Positions 19,691 to 30,603 of a stretch of DNA of 64,000 bases are shown here, piece after piece. The DNA is from Rhynchopus sp. YZ270_cl-10 (Eukaryota > Euglenozoa > Diplonemea > Diplonemida > Diplonemidae), in NCBI GenBank assembly GCA_964035575.1, contig OZ037928.1, forward strand, positions 682,001-746,000, written 5' to 3'. A program made the translations under genes and the position numbers. Below the pieces are notes generated by a model. It did not search any database and was not told the origin of the DNA. It saw only the letters and a program-made list of their open reading frames with translations. How positions within the stretch are numbered: the stretch's first letter is position 1; each line of letters begins with the position of its first letter.

Positions 19691-20162
19691 AAAAGAACCA
19701 CTGCTATTGCCCCTGACGACCCCTATATTGCGTACTTCTTGCGTACTTTGGTGTGCGTAGTTTGTTGCATACTTGGTATTTTTTTTTTTTTTTTTGGATT
19801 TCTGGGGTAGTAGCGTGCACCGAAATGCTATGTCGTAAAACACTTAGGGCATTTGGAATAATACCCCTCCTCCAGCACAGCAGTCGTTTCCACAGTATGT
19901 CCATTTGGTAGTCCTCTCCCCACCTGAGTCGTACCGCCCCCCTTGATAACATTCTGTGAGATGGACAATAATTCAGCAGGTCGATTCATCAAAGAAGCGA
20001 GCATCGTGTGGCATTCTGCGCTACGTCAATAGAAAGGCCCCTAGACTGGGTTGTGGCGTAGAGGCGATCAACCATAATCCATCCATGTGTTGCAGCATCA
20101 CGGCACACTGTCCGACTAATTATCTCATCTTCATTCCTTTCTGACGAAAAAGAAGGTATGAA

Positions 20163-20257
20163 AGTGAAGTTGATAGTGCAAAAACGCCTCTGGGACGCAG
20201 GCACTGACACTCCGTTGGGTTATCGAACCCCAGAGTGTTGCGCTTGGGTATGAAAAA
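20163..20257 (-). mobile_element. 5'-truncated LINE tail
   Basis: It matches the LINE 3' end including the TTATCGAACCCC stretch that holds the ORF2 stop codon, ending at CGCTTGGGT. Being colinear with ORF2 coding sequence, it is a truncated LINE copy rather than an unrelated SINE. Confidence 0.75.
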
Positions 20258-20877
20258 TAGTACGAATGGATAAAGACACATCCTGCCCTCGGTTTTGATC
20301 CCTCCTTTTCTATTTGGCCTAGTACAGCTTCTTCAAACCATTTAACCACAGCAAAACGGCGACAAAAAAATCTGCTCCATGTTGCTAACATATGGGAATG
20401 GGGGGGGCACCGTCAGGGAGAAGGACTGCAACAACACAGAAAAGGAACTCCTCACAACGGAGGCTTCCTAGACGAAGAATATCTGCGACTTCTGTTTGGC
20501 AAGGACACGTTCTCCGTCAATGAAGAGGGTCTCGACAGTCTGTTTAGGGAATGTGGTTTTTGGAGGGTGTGTGGTTGATAACTAATGGCGGTAATTCTTG
20601 CGAATAATATGGTCCCCAAAAGGAAGATCGTGTATGCAGTGCTGACTGTATTGTGAGAATTGTCCACACACAATGCACATCGCTTCCCCAAAGGGAGAGT
20701 GTATAATATTATCGCAATACCCAATTCCTCCCCTTGGTTTTGCTGTTCAGTCTTCAATAGCCTTTGTACTAGACACGTATATGGATATTATGTTGTGGTG
20801 GCCGTATTGTGATGCCCATACATCATGTAGGCACCTCTGCTCTTGTACAATAGCTAGCTAGGCCATCCAGATGAAAA

Positions 20878-21185
20878 GAAAGGTTTATAAGATGAACCCG
20901 AAGCCTCTTTGTGCCTAGTCACCTTTTTGATGACATTCGTTTTTCGTACAGCATCAGCTGCGTGGGTTTCTACAAGTTTATTGTCAGGGAAAAATGTCAA
21001 AGAAAGTTGACTTGAAATACAAAAGCGCTCTCATGAACAGCAGGTGGACACCCCAACCACGTAGCCAAGGAAGAGTTTAAAAGATAGGCACCTCCACACA
21101 CACACACACACACCATACACCCACAACCTACATCAAAGGTTTATAAGATGAACCATACGTCTCTCTGTGCTTAGTCACCTTTTCT
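20878..21185 (+). repeat. Dispersed modules B, A, B
   Basis: Module B (20878-20965) is followed by module A (21005-21065) and another module B (21134-21185), with a CA microsatellite between. The second B runs into the family-H foldback relative. Confidence 0.7.
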
Positions 21186-21287
21186 CACCGCGTATAGGCG
21201 AGTATACGGGCCTATTATGCGCCTAACGCGGGGTTAAAATGAGGTGGGCAGTATCAAAAAACACAACAACCAAAACCGTGTCCATAC

Positions 21288-21701
21288 CATCCTCCCAGAC
21301 AGCACCTCTGGCGGAATCATAGTTGCCGACGCGGTCACAGTTGAGTTCCACGTATTCGTCGACCCCGGCATCACAAACCCAAACTGAAAGACAAGCGTTT
21401 CCACCAGCTCGCCGTTCAGGTACACAAACTGTTCGCACCGCAGGTCCGGCAGCTCGTGCGCGGAGGAGAAGGACAGTGTTTTGCAGACGACCGGGAGCGC
21501 GGCGATTGCCTTGGGCATATGGCATGCTGTCACACTGCGGAACGGGTCGAGCCCTTCCCAGGTCTCCCTGAACAGCTCCTTGCCTGTCTCCTCGTCTGTG
21601 TAGGATATCCAGTTCAGCCGCAGGCCTCCGTACTCTTGCGTCCACCGTCCTGTTGCACGCTTGAGATCACCCACACGGCCGCCACGGCCTTCATGAAGCA
21701 T
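21288..21701 (-). CDS. PDE6D-type prenyl-binding protein (exon, C-terminus not found)
   Basis: The translation from ATG 21701 aligns along the PDE6-delta family: GLRLNWISYTDEETGKELF matches the family's FKLNWMNLRDAETGKI region. CKTLSFSS, CEQFVYLNGELVE and FQFGFVMPGSTNTWNS match the most conserved blocks, and MIPPEVLSG follows. PDE6D binds farnesyl or geranylgeranyl tails of small GTPases and other cargo and is unloaded by ARL2/ARL3, notably for ciliary delivery. The last roughly 22 residues (normally ending in an RVRLFYV-like strand) are missing. A donor-like GTATGG follows codon 21288, fitting the GTATG donors seen in other genes here, so a downstream exon is likely; alternatively the repeat block truncated the gene. 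Confidence 0.85.
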
Positions 21702-22198
21702 CGCGCCTATGTGGTGCAACGAAGTGTTTCTGGTGGGTTATGGCGTGGAGGGTCTTGACAGATCTCTAGGGGGGTTAATATAAAAAAAAAAAGGATGTAA
21801 AAAAATGGTTGATTTCTCTGGATTGCTTTGGCTTTTGATATATTATTTTTTTTCGATAAATTGTTGGAGTAGTGTAGCCTCGGCTGTGTTGCCACAGTTG
21901 TGCAAGCTCCACGGTTTTTTTTTTTGCCGAAAGCATTTTAGTTTAGTTTAGTGTAGAGATCCTCAGGGGTAGAGGAGTAGGGGGAGGTGAATGTGAAAAC
22001 TATCGAGGAGGGAAGAGGAGGGAAGAGGAGGGAAGAGGAGGGAAGAGGGGGGGGAAACCATTTTTTTTTCTTGACTTTTCTCAAATCCCCTCAATAAAAA
22101 TGTACCCAGCTCCCAAATAGCAGTCTTTCTCGTTGTTCACTCATTCATGGGATCAGGGTGTATTGTTATTGTTTCCCCGAAAATTTCACACTGTCCGT
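21702..22198. other. Spacer before RPL35
   Basis: It holds a long module E copy (21850-21925) and a GAGGAGGGAA-type tandem run (about 22008-22060). No gene. Confidence 0.55.
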
Positions 22199-22570
22199 TC
22201 ACAGGGCAAGGGCGAACTTGCGTGCAGGGAAGGCGGTCTCGCGCTTCTGCTGGCGGAGGGTCTTCCTGGAGAGCTCCTCGGTGGTGAGGGCACGGCGGAT
22301 GGCGCGTGTCTTCTTCTGGCGGATGTCCCTGGGGGCGAACTTCTTTCCGTCGTACACCTTACGGAGTGCGGCCTTCTGGTTCTGGTTGAGCACAGTCAGC
22401 ACCTTGGCCACAGACTTGCGCACGGTCTTGATCTTGGCCAGCTTCGACGCAGGTCCTCCGGTCACCTTGGACACGCGCAGTGCGCTCAGCTCCATCTTCA
22501 TCTCGTCCAGAGTCTTCAGGAGACCATCCTTCGACTGCTGCCTCAGCTCGTGGGAACGCACCTTACCCAT
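22199..22570 (-). CDS. 60S ribosomal protein L35 (uL29), copy 1
   Basis: The 123-residue protein matches the usual length of eukaryotic L35 and starts at ATG 22570 (MGKVRSHELR). Family features are LSALRVSKVTGG, ASKLAKIKTVRKSVAKVLTV, the DIRQKKTRAIRRALT block and the basic C-terminus. It binds the polypeptide exit tunnel rim of the large subunit. It ends with TGA and has no intron. It differs from copy 2 at one base (synonymous, near 22370). Flanking sequences of the two copies are unrelated. Confidence 0.96.
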   Translation of the reverse strand: MGKVRSHELRQQSKDGLLKTLDEMKMELSALRVSKVTGGPASKLAKIKTVRKSVAKVLTVLNQNQKAALRKVYDGKKFAPRDIRQKKTRAIRRALTTEELSRKTLRQQKRETAFPARKFALAL

Positions 22571-23744
22571 TTTTACGCTTGTTGATGTGTATGTGAGGTG
22601 GACTGTAATAGGGGAGAAGGAGTGAATTTGTGCACGTAAAGTGTGTAATGAATATTCCGTGTTTTGACATATTTTTTTTTTTATCACAATACCAGGGCTT
22701 CCCGCAGGATCTGGGGTTTTGGCCTCCCAGGGGGACCAGCCAAAAAAAGGTGGAATTTTTTTTTTTTTTCAATGATTTTAATTTGTGTGGTGTGTAGCAT
22801 TAACGCTGACGCTACGTTACGTTACGCGCCTTTACGCACTTTAAGTGGTCAAAAAAAATTTTCGACTTCGGCGAAAATGTCCCGGCAAACCGTTAAAACT
22901 GCTGCATTAACTCGCATATTGCATATCATCTCACGTTCCCCACCTTTGCGGAATAAGAAAAAATATGTCAGGTCGGTAGCGTGCAGACGTTTCTTCGTAT
23001 AGACATCTACAAAAAGAAACGACAGTCATGGCAAAGGTTCCTGGCGAAGCCACGGTACGCAACATTTCAAAATACTGTGATTAAAATTGCACATTTTACA
23101 GCCACACTATGTCATGGGTGGCTTGAATCTTGCGCCGCAGGCGCACGGTACGCTACTTTTTTCTTTTGCCATGCTGCATGCTTCCTTTTCCTTCGGCGTT
23201 TGACCAATTGAGTCGCGTTCTGGCTGTGACGGGGTCACTTTGCCCATGAGGCATACTCGTGGTTCTTTGCAACCGTTATTTTCTGCCTCTTCGGAGCCTG
23301 AGCCGATAACTGGGACTCCGCCGGTCGCTTTGCAAATTCCATTATGGAAATCTGTCTTGGTCCGGAGGACTTTTTTGGTGCCATCTTTTCCCCCTGTTAC
23401 ACGACGGTGATGTAACGGGTGTTACAAGTGGAGTTACAAGTGAGTTACATGTCCCGACTTTTTCAAAACCCAAAAAAAAATTTGCACCCCTAGTAAAATC
23501 TGTGTAGGAAAAAAAAAAAATGCACCTAATACAGGGTGGGTTTAATGTGTTAACAACTTGTTCTTTTTTTAAGTGAGAGGCCACCGTGAACTCGGTTGTG
23601 TCAGAACGTTCCAAAAACGAGGTTTTTGGGGGTCAGGGAAAATCCCCAGGTGTCGCCCTCACCCCGCGAAGATTTATTTTTTTGGGTGGGATTTCCAGAT
23701 TTACCTTACCCTGCCTTACCCTTTTTTTTTTTGCAAACCAGGGT

Positions 23745-24410
23745 TTCCTTAGTAAAGGTACCATAGCGTGTTTTTGCGCACACATGTGACCCCACCGTGG
23801 AGAGCAATCGTCTCGCGCAATCAAAAGAACGCAGAGAAAAAGGAAAAGACAAAAAGACAAAAGCTGGGTACCGTGCGCCTGCGGCGCTACCGTTTTCAGT
23901 CAAGAACACCACAATTTCATCTGAAGCTGTGTTTTCAGAGTTGAACATGACCCTTGTTTACGAGAATCGGCAGTCTCGAAAAGTGCACAGGAATAAAAAA
24001 AAATGGTGAAAACTTAAATACCGAAAACTCGTCCATTTTTCCAAAATGACCCCATCACTTTCTGCAATTGCACCGCATCGGACGATGCGATCAACAAAAA
24101 CGCCCAAAAACGCCTCCCCTTTTTTCGTGGTCTGGGAACATGCTTGCAAGGGTTTCCTTACTAAAACCAGAGAATCTCATACTTCATAGTAAGGGTACTT
24201 TAGCGTATTTTGGCGCACACATGTGACCCCACCGTGGAGAGCAATCGGCTCGCACAATCAAAAGAACGCAGAGAAAAGGGAAAAAGAAAAAGACAAAAGT
24301 TGGGTACCGTGCGCCTGCGGCGCTACCTACTGTTCTCAGTGGTGTCAAAAACACCACAATTTCATCTGAATTTGGGTTTTCAGACCTGAAAATGATCCAT
24401 GTTTAAGAGT
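23745..24410 (+). repeat. ~225-bp direct duplication
   Basis: 23745-23965 and 24185-24410 share long blocks: GCGCACACATGTGACCCCAC, CAATCAAAAGAACGCAGAG, GGGTACCGTGCGCCTGCGG and ACACCACAATTTCATCTGAA. The middle sequence (23966-24184) is not duplicated. Copies differ by small indels; there is no coding content. Confidence 0.75.
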
Positions 24411-24697
24411 ATGGGTTCATATTTTGTGAAAATTTAAGTCACTAAAAGTTTGTCCATTTTTCCGTATATCCCCCACCACAGCCTGGGATTGGCTCGGAAA
24501 TGCCACAAAACACTGTTTTTTCGCCCCCTGGCGATGGAAAAAAAAATCCCCGCGTAAAAAAAAAAATTTGCACCCCGATTTCAGATTTTTCAAAAATTTC
24601 CCCAAAATTAGCGACACCCCTGTCAATACGCTTTCCACTGACTACCTGGCCAAAGAGGAAACCTTCTTTGAGGCCAAAAAAAAAATAGTAAGATCGG

Positions 24698-24910
24698 TAG
24701 GTAAGTAAAAGGAAAAAAGGTTTTTTCCGTTGATTGCACAATCATCCTGTTTGAGGGATGATTGGCGACCGTACCCGGTAATACTATTTCCCCTTTCAAG
24801 CAAGCTTCGTAGGAATAAAAAAAGAAAAAAAAAACTGATGCACACCTCCGACTGACCCACTGTACGATGCCAGCCATCCGGATAAAAGCACAAAGTACCC
24901 TGCGGCCTAA
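24698..24910 (+). repeat. Dispersed modules D and C in tandem
   Basis: Module D (24698-24822) is followed within about 15 bp by module C (24837-24910). D alone occurs at 4005 and C alone at 35331, so the modules can travel or survive separately. Confidence 0.75.
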
Positions 24911-25392
24911 AAAATAATTGCCTGGGGGAGGGAAGGGGGGGCTGTCTTGTTCTTTCTTGTGTTGGACAACTCTTACCTTCTACAGTGTTTCCGTTGTGTG
25001 TTTTTTTTTTTTTTTTTTTTACTATATTTTTTTTCCTTCACTAATTCCATGATCGTTGCCTATCCTCCCCCCGTTGCCCCCTTTCTCTTGGTTAACGCTA
25101 CCTGTATGTGTGTACAAACATACGTCATGTATACACATTTACAAACCCCCCTCCCCCTCCCCTCCCATCATCGCTCCGATCGAAGAAAAAAAAACGTAAG
25201 AGGAATCAGATGAGCCCTCACCCACTGCTCGTCTTCAACCTTTAAATAAATTGTCAGATGAGCGTCTCCTCCCGTGCATGCACACATCTGCATTTAAAAA
25301 AAAAAAAAGAAGGGAAAAACGTTTCTGCCATCGCTCCATTTTGTTCACGACATCAGCCACAACACAACTCTGGTGTGTTTTGTGGGAAGGCT

Positions 25393-25764
25393 TCACAGGG
25401 CAAGGGCGAACTTGCGTGCAGGGAAGGCGGTCTCGCGCTTCTGCTGGCGGAGGGTCTTCCTGGAGAGCTCCTCGGTGGTGAGGGCACGGCGGATGGCGCG
25501 TGTCTTCTTCTGGCGGATGTCCCTGGGGGCGAACTTCTTTCCGTCGTACACCTTACGGAGGGCGGCCTTCTGGTTCTGGTTGAGCACAGTCAGCACCTTG
25601 GCCACAGACTTGCGCACGGTCTTGATCTTGGCCAGCTTCGACGCAGGTCCTCCGGTCACCTTGGACACGCGCAGTGCGCTCAGCTCCATCTTCATCTCGT
25701 CCAGAGTCTTCAGGAGACCATCCTTCGACTGCTGCCTCAGCTCGTGGGAACGCACCTTACCCAT
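25393..25764 (-). CDS. 60S ribosomal protein L35 (uL29), copy 2
   Basis: The protein sequence is identical to copy 1 (123 residues, ATG 25764, TGA). The DNA match runs from about 2 bp outside the stop to about 9 bp beyond the start and then ends. The upstream side here is an A/T-rich stretch, and about 140 bp downstream is unrelated to copy 1. Such CDS-limited identity points to gene conversion, or to a recent copy inserted without its flanks. Confidence 0.96.
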   Translation of the reverse strand: MGKVRSHELRQQSKDGLLKTLDEMKMELSALRVSKVTGGPASKLAKIKTVRKSVAKVLTVLNQNQKAALRKVYDGKKFAPRDIRQKKTRAIRRALTTEELSRKTLRQQKRETAFPARKFALAL

Positions 25765-26354
25765 TTTTAAAAAAAGTTGGTGTTTTGTTTTTTGTGATGC
25801 CTGTTTATAAAAAGTTTTGAAAATGAGTGTGGCTGAAAGGGGGTGCCATTTTTTGGGCTATTTTCTGCTACTTTCTGCTATTTTGGGGTCGTTAGCCACA
25901 CCATCAGTGTAAAAATAGTAACTCTGATAGGGGAGGTACCCTAAATTGGTCAAAAATGGTAAAAATGGTAAAAATGGTAGGAATTTTGGGGGCTTTTTTC
26001 GGGGAAAAAAAGGGTGAGGGGAGTTGGGTCCAGTCATAGGGGGTATAGCATATTTTTTGGAAAATTCTTCAAAAAATCAAGGATTTTTGCTGGGCACAAT
26101 GAAAATTTTCAGAAAAATCCCAATTTTCGGCCAAATTTGGAGCAAATTATGGCCCACCCACCCCGATTTTGGGTCAAAAACCGACTTCATTTTTGCACAG
26201 GAGTGCCTACGATTTCGTAAACCAGAGGTCCTCTGGATGCATGCATTGATAAACACAACACTGGAAATTGCAAGGAACGGGTCTGCATGTGCGTGTTCTC
26301 TAGCCACTACAGTCACAGGGTATGCACAAAATGACCGAAGTGCAATGGCGTGAA

Positions 26355-26969
26355 CGAAGTGCAATGGCGATAATGGAAAGATAGATGCCGGCATTGGTGA
26401 ATTGCTGGAGTTCTGCACAGGAAGCTAGCATGACGTAGAATCACTGTGTGAACAAAATGACCGTATTTTGGTTGAAAATTTGACTTGAAAAATTTTTTCA
26501 TAATTTGCCCAATCGAAGGTTTTCCTTGGATTTTTTGGGCCATTTTATGACGTACCACGCCCGATTTTGGGCGAAAAAAAAAATTTTTTTTTGGTCAAAA
26601 ATCGCCTTGTATTACCACTGTATTGGTGTAGGCTTGTACACAGAAGTGTGTTTTGTGTAACCACAGATGGTCAAAACACCCGATTTTTGCATTTTTTTTT
26701 GCATTTTTTGGTGCCCAAAGACCCACCTCAGTGGTCGAAATTTTCCCGAAAAAAAAATTTTTTTTTTTTGAGATTTTTCGATTTTTCGACAAGGCGCTGG
26801 CCCATACAAAGTGCACTGGTGGTACAGAAAATGGCTGGGGAATAAACTCTAGATGCTCAAAACAGCCCAATTCATGCTTTTTTTGACTTTTTGGTCTCAG
26901 AAGGGTGCCTAGGGTGTAGTGAGCAGGCCTCAAAAACACTTGTGAAAAAAAAAATTTGGATTTTTTTTT
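26355..26969 (+). repeat. 615-bp segment duplicated at 48891-49505
   Basis: From CGAAGTGCAATGGCGATAAT to the run after CTCAAAAACACTTGTG, this is almost identical to 48891-49505 in the same orientation, with only scattered substitutions and homopolymer length changes. It is the youngest visible copy within the satellite. Confidence 0.85.
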
Positions 26970-26970
26970 T

Positions 26971-27190
26971 TTCACGGATGCTGCCAGATCTGGCCAGATT
27001 TGGGGGCCAATTTCCCAGATCTGGCTCGTTTTCCAGATGTGGAGATCTTGTTTCCAGATCTGGCCAGATCTGGCCAGATCTGGGAATCTGGGAAATTTTT
27101 TTTTTCAAAAAAAAAAAAAAACCCCCAGATCTGGCCAGATCTGGCCAGATCTGGCCAGATCTGGAAATCTGGCCATTTTTTTTTTTTTCT
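26971..27190 (+). repeat. CAGATCTGGC palindromic repeat element
   Basis: It starts CACGGATGCTGCCAGATC and consists of overlapping CCAGATCTGG palindromes with A/T-run spacers. A second copy lies at 29793-29967 in the opposite orientation and ends with the complementary GGCAGCATCCGTG. Both sit in the same kind of satellite flank (TTTTTTGAGATTTTTCGA at the 29967 junction). Confidence 0.75.
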
Positions 27191-28436
27191 CAGATTTCTG
27201 GCTATTGTCTCCCAGGGAAAGGGACTCTCGAATTTTTTTTTTCGCCCCTATATAGGGCTAATTTCGACGATTTGAGGCCGTTAAAAGCAAAATTTGACAC
27301 TTTTGAGCATCTGTGGGGGTCTAAAACGTGGTTTCGCGCACCCGAAATTTCGTGGTTTTTACCAAAGACAAGTCGATTTTTGAAAAATCTCGAAAAAAAA
27401 AATTTTTTTCCCGGGAAAATTTTGACCCCTGAGTAGGGTTTTTGTGCACCAAAAAGTGCAAAAAAACGCAAGAGTCGGGTGTTTTGACGATCTGGGTACC
27501 GCCATATGCACTACAGGGGCCCACAATTTCGACTTTTTCTTAGCAATTTCCTTCATAATTTTTTTTTTCGATTTTTGGCAAAGGCAAATCTCAGGCAAAA
27601 AAAATTCACCCCTGATAGTGGGTCCTTGGGTGTCCAAAGATGCCAAAAACACAAAAATTTTGATGTTTTGACCATCTGTGGGCGCCTAAAACGCACTTCT
27701 CTGCCCAAAAAATGAATATCGATTTTTCCTTAGCGTTTTTATAGCCGTGCTTTTTGGGTACTTTTTCGCAAAGGGAAAAAAAAAATATCAACCAAAATAG
27801 TGGGTCCTTGGGTGACCAAAAATGCAAAAAAACGCATTTTTTTGGTGTTTTGACCCTTCAGAACCACCCAAAACGCACTTTTGTGTACCAAAACACGCAT
27901 ATTTCACATTTCCTTAGCAATGCCTTCACAAGTGCAAGGTGATTTTTGACCAAACTAATTTTGTGCACTTTTTTTGTGGTCACGTAACGCTAAAATCCTC
28001 TCCGTGATGCGAGAATTACATGTGCGAATGCGATAATGATTCTCGCATGCGAACGCCCAAAACCACGAAGGAGGACGCAAGCAAGGCTTCAGTGCACTTA
28101 GGTACAGGATGCGTCGTTTTCAGTTACAAAAAAGGGTACTGTGAAGCGGTTGAGGCACACACACACACACACACAGACCCGTTGCAAAATGCATCTGGGA
28201 CCCACGCTAGACCCCCCAAAAGCTGTAAAACCATATATTTCCATCTCGCGACCCCAGCGGATGTGGACTGAGGTGTTTTTTTTGGGTGTTTAGAAAGGTT
28301 TTTGTCCGATTGGAGAATTTTTTCGGTAAGTGTTGCATTTTGTCCCCACTGAGTGTGCACTCAGAAAACACTCATCAATAAAACGACCTTTCTGTTCGGT
28401 AAAAAATAGATATTTTCTATCGTAGTAGTGGGTTTG

Positions 28437-29785
28437 TCGTGCAGTGATGTTCTTTGTACCTGGAGAGTGGGCCGAGTGCAAGGTATGTTTTTAACCCCCC
28501 GGTTTTCTCCCTTTTCGACATGTCCGCTATTTTTTAGCTATTTTTTTTTTTGTCAACAAAAATGTCACTTTTACGTTTAAGGGGTACGGGGCGGCTTCTT
28601 GTTTGTTTGTTTGTTTTTTTGTTGTAGTCTCTACTTTTACATTCAATTTCTCTTAACAGGTACCCGAACCGACGACCCTTCATCGTGACAGCGAAGCAGT
28701 GCCGATGGAAGAGCTGGTGCAATTATTTGAAAACCAGGTGGCGATCGTAAAAGTCGGGTTTATATACCAACTTTTCCATTAACCCACCCCATAGACCACC
28801 CTAATTATTATGAAACTCTTAGTCAGTCACTGCTATAGCCATTTAATCCAGGGAGCATAGCTAGTGCAAGAAATTCGACTTCGGGATCCGGAAAGTCTGT
28901 CCTCTGCTTGCGGAGGACTAGGCACAAGAAAATATTGCGTTCCCCCAGAAAACCAATTTTTGTCAGAGTAATTTTTGCCCAGGGCATGCTCTTGAAGCAT
29001 GGCGGCTTGGTGTGAGAAGGGGCAGTGTATTGTTTTGTTCTAGATTTCAACGGTTGTTAGAACGAGTCAAGTGGATGCTTATCTAAACACTGACTTTAGT
29101 ACAGACCCGAGAGATCACACATGACTTTGAGGAAAGAACAAAGCAATGCATCTGTACCCGCACGCCAGGTTGTAGTTACTTCAGAATTTTCTTAAGTTTG
29201 CATGAACGAGGAGGGGCGAATCATTCTTCGGGAACCATTAGCTGTATACCATGGAATGATTTTCTCAAAAACACCACGTGGGGGCTGAATTCAATCCCTT
29301 AAGAATTGCGAATTCAGCCTTTGTAGAAGGTACGTCTTACTTGTACTTGTACTTGTATGCCGTGTCCACCCTTCTCGACCTTACCGGTTCACATGTACGA
29401 ATAATATTAGGCAGTGGTAACACCCTTCTCAATTGTGCAAACTTAAGAATTTTCTGCTGGAACTTACCAAAATCGATTTTCTTTCACCCCAAACACCCGC
29501 AACACCCCACCTGCTACTTCGGTAGCCTGTGTTGTTGGGAGTTGGTTCTCATGTTGATCCCCAGTGTTTTGCACTGCTTCTTCTGAGCCCAACGCTGTTT
29601 GGCCTGTCGACGTAATAAATACGAAGACAGGGCGGCGGTGCCAACAATTTTCCGATGATGTAACGTTTATCTGATTGATTTATCGTTTGATATACCTTGT
29701 GTGTCCTACTTCGTAACTTGCACACACGAGCAACGTATATTGAACGGTACTTCAAGCGATACTTCGTTATGTCATTGGGGTACCT
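28437..29785 (+). mobile_element. Repeat element J, copy 1 (left arm of large inverted repeat)
   Basis: The whole 1.35 kb is matched in reverse complement by 36422-37897. Conserved landmarks include the GCAGTGATGTT end, a putative splice acceptor followed by a short exon-like stretch (28661-28730, reading VPEPTTLHRDSEAVPMEEL), GGGAGCATAGCTAGTGCA, GCGATACTTCGTTATGTCAT at the other end, and matching indels. No long ORF or transposase is visible, so it is a non-autonomous element or a duplicated locus. Confidence 0.8.
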
Positions 29786-30306
29786 GGAAAAAAAAATTTT
29801 CCCAGACGTCCCAGATCTCCCAGATTTGGCCAGATCTGGCCAGATCTGGCCAGATCTGGGACGTCTGGGAAAATTTTTTTTTCAAAAAAAAAAAAAAATT
29901 TTTCCAGATCTGGCCAGATCTGGGCGGCCCAGATCTGGAGATCTGGCCAGATCTGGCAGCATCCGTGTTTTTTGAGATTTTTCGATTTTTTTTTTTTATA
30001 ATAATCTGTATTCTGTAACCTCTCTCTATTTTACGGCAGGTGTGACCGGTTGAGGTGATACTTCCGGACTGAGGAAGGGCATTCTTTTACTTTTTTTTCT
30101 GTGTGTTTGTTTTCTTGTTGTAGTCTTTTTTGGTTAAGGGGCTTGGCCGACGACACTGAGAACCTCTTTGGTTCATAGCTGTTAACGACGTCTGGTCCTA
30201 CCTAGCTGTACACTCTAATTCTAAAAATAAAATAAAATAAAACCAATAGGCAAAGGGGGAGGGGGGAGGCTAAAAGCCAAACAAAAGTAAAGAATGAAAA
30301 AGAAAA
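29786..30306. other. Palindromic repeat and spacer
   Basis: A CAGATCTGGC element occupies 29793-29967. At 30015-30215 the text resembles the reverse complement of about 37620-37705 and also 13515-13620 (ACTTCCGGACTGAGGAAGGG; GACGACACTGAG), a further short repeat family. Confidence 0.55.
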
Positions 30307-30308
30307 AC

Positions 30309-30602
30309 TCAAGTGCTCTGGGACGGCCGCGAGTTCCTGCTCCGCTTTAGGCCCCGCAGACGGTTGTAGAGGGTGTAAGCCTCTTCCACCTCGTCGGAGC
30401 TCATCGACGGCTTCTTCGCTTCTTTCCACAGGTAGAGGCAGGTGAGGGCGTCATCCACCGACTGCCAATCCCCTCCCGCTGCCAGCGACTGGTGCTGAAG
30501 CGTGTTCGGGTAGAACGTGTCCTTCCACGCCTCGGCGGTCGCTGGACACCCCATGTTGTTGAATCCTGGGCAGGGCGCCATACCGGCATAGAACGGCACG
30601 TT
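30309..30602 (-). pseudogene. Gene fragment embedded in satellite
   Basis: This minus-strand frame has normal, G/C-richer coding composition (CPATAEAWKDTFYPNTLQHQ, GGDWQSVDDALTCLYLWKEA, EEAYTLYNRLRGLKRSR, TGA stop) while both sides are A/T-rich satellite. Its open 5' end runs straight into satellite sequence at about 30603, where GATTTTTTGACAAGGCGCTG resumes the unit interrupted near 29990. It therefore looks like the 3' end of a captured or interrupted gene. No family is recognised. Confidence 0.5.
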
Positions 30603-30603
30603 G

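Larger units (their letters stand above)
19691..21287. other. Repeat-rich stretch, possibly intron of the PDE6D-like gene
   Basis: A minus-strand frame at about 19989-20130 is moderately coding-like but unassigned. A LINE tail lies at 20163-20257, modules B-A-B at 20878-21185, a CA run at 21097-21113 and a family-H foldback relative at 21186-21252. If the PDE6D-like gene continues, its last exon would be here or further left; I did not find it. Confidence 0.4.
22571..25392. other. Intergenic between the RPL35 copies
   Basis: About 2.8 kb with no supported gene. It contains short GTTAC/GTAAC motifs near 23400-23450, the ~225-bp direct duplication (23745-24410), a D module followed by a C module (24698-24910), T-runs, and an A-rich tract before copy 2. 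Confidence 0.5.
25840..28000 (+). repeat. Degenerate ~200-bp-period A/T-rich satellite
   Basis: Recurring phrases include GATGCTCAAAACAGCCCAAT, ATGGTCAAAACACCCGATTT, TTTGGGCCATTTTATGACG, CAAAAATCGACTTG and runs of A or T, spaced about 200 bp apart. Related sequence occurs at 30604-31480, 37940-38640 and 48400-49970. Reading frames here are composition artefacts. The GTGAGGGGAGTTGGGTCCAG phrase (26016) also recurs at 31105, 48506 and 49947. Confidence 0.7.
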
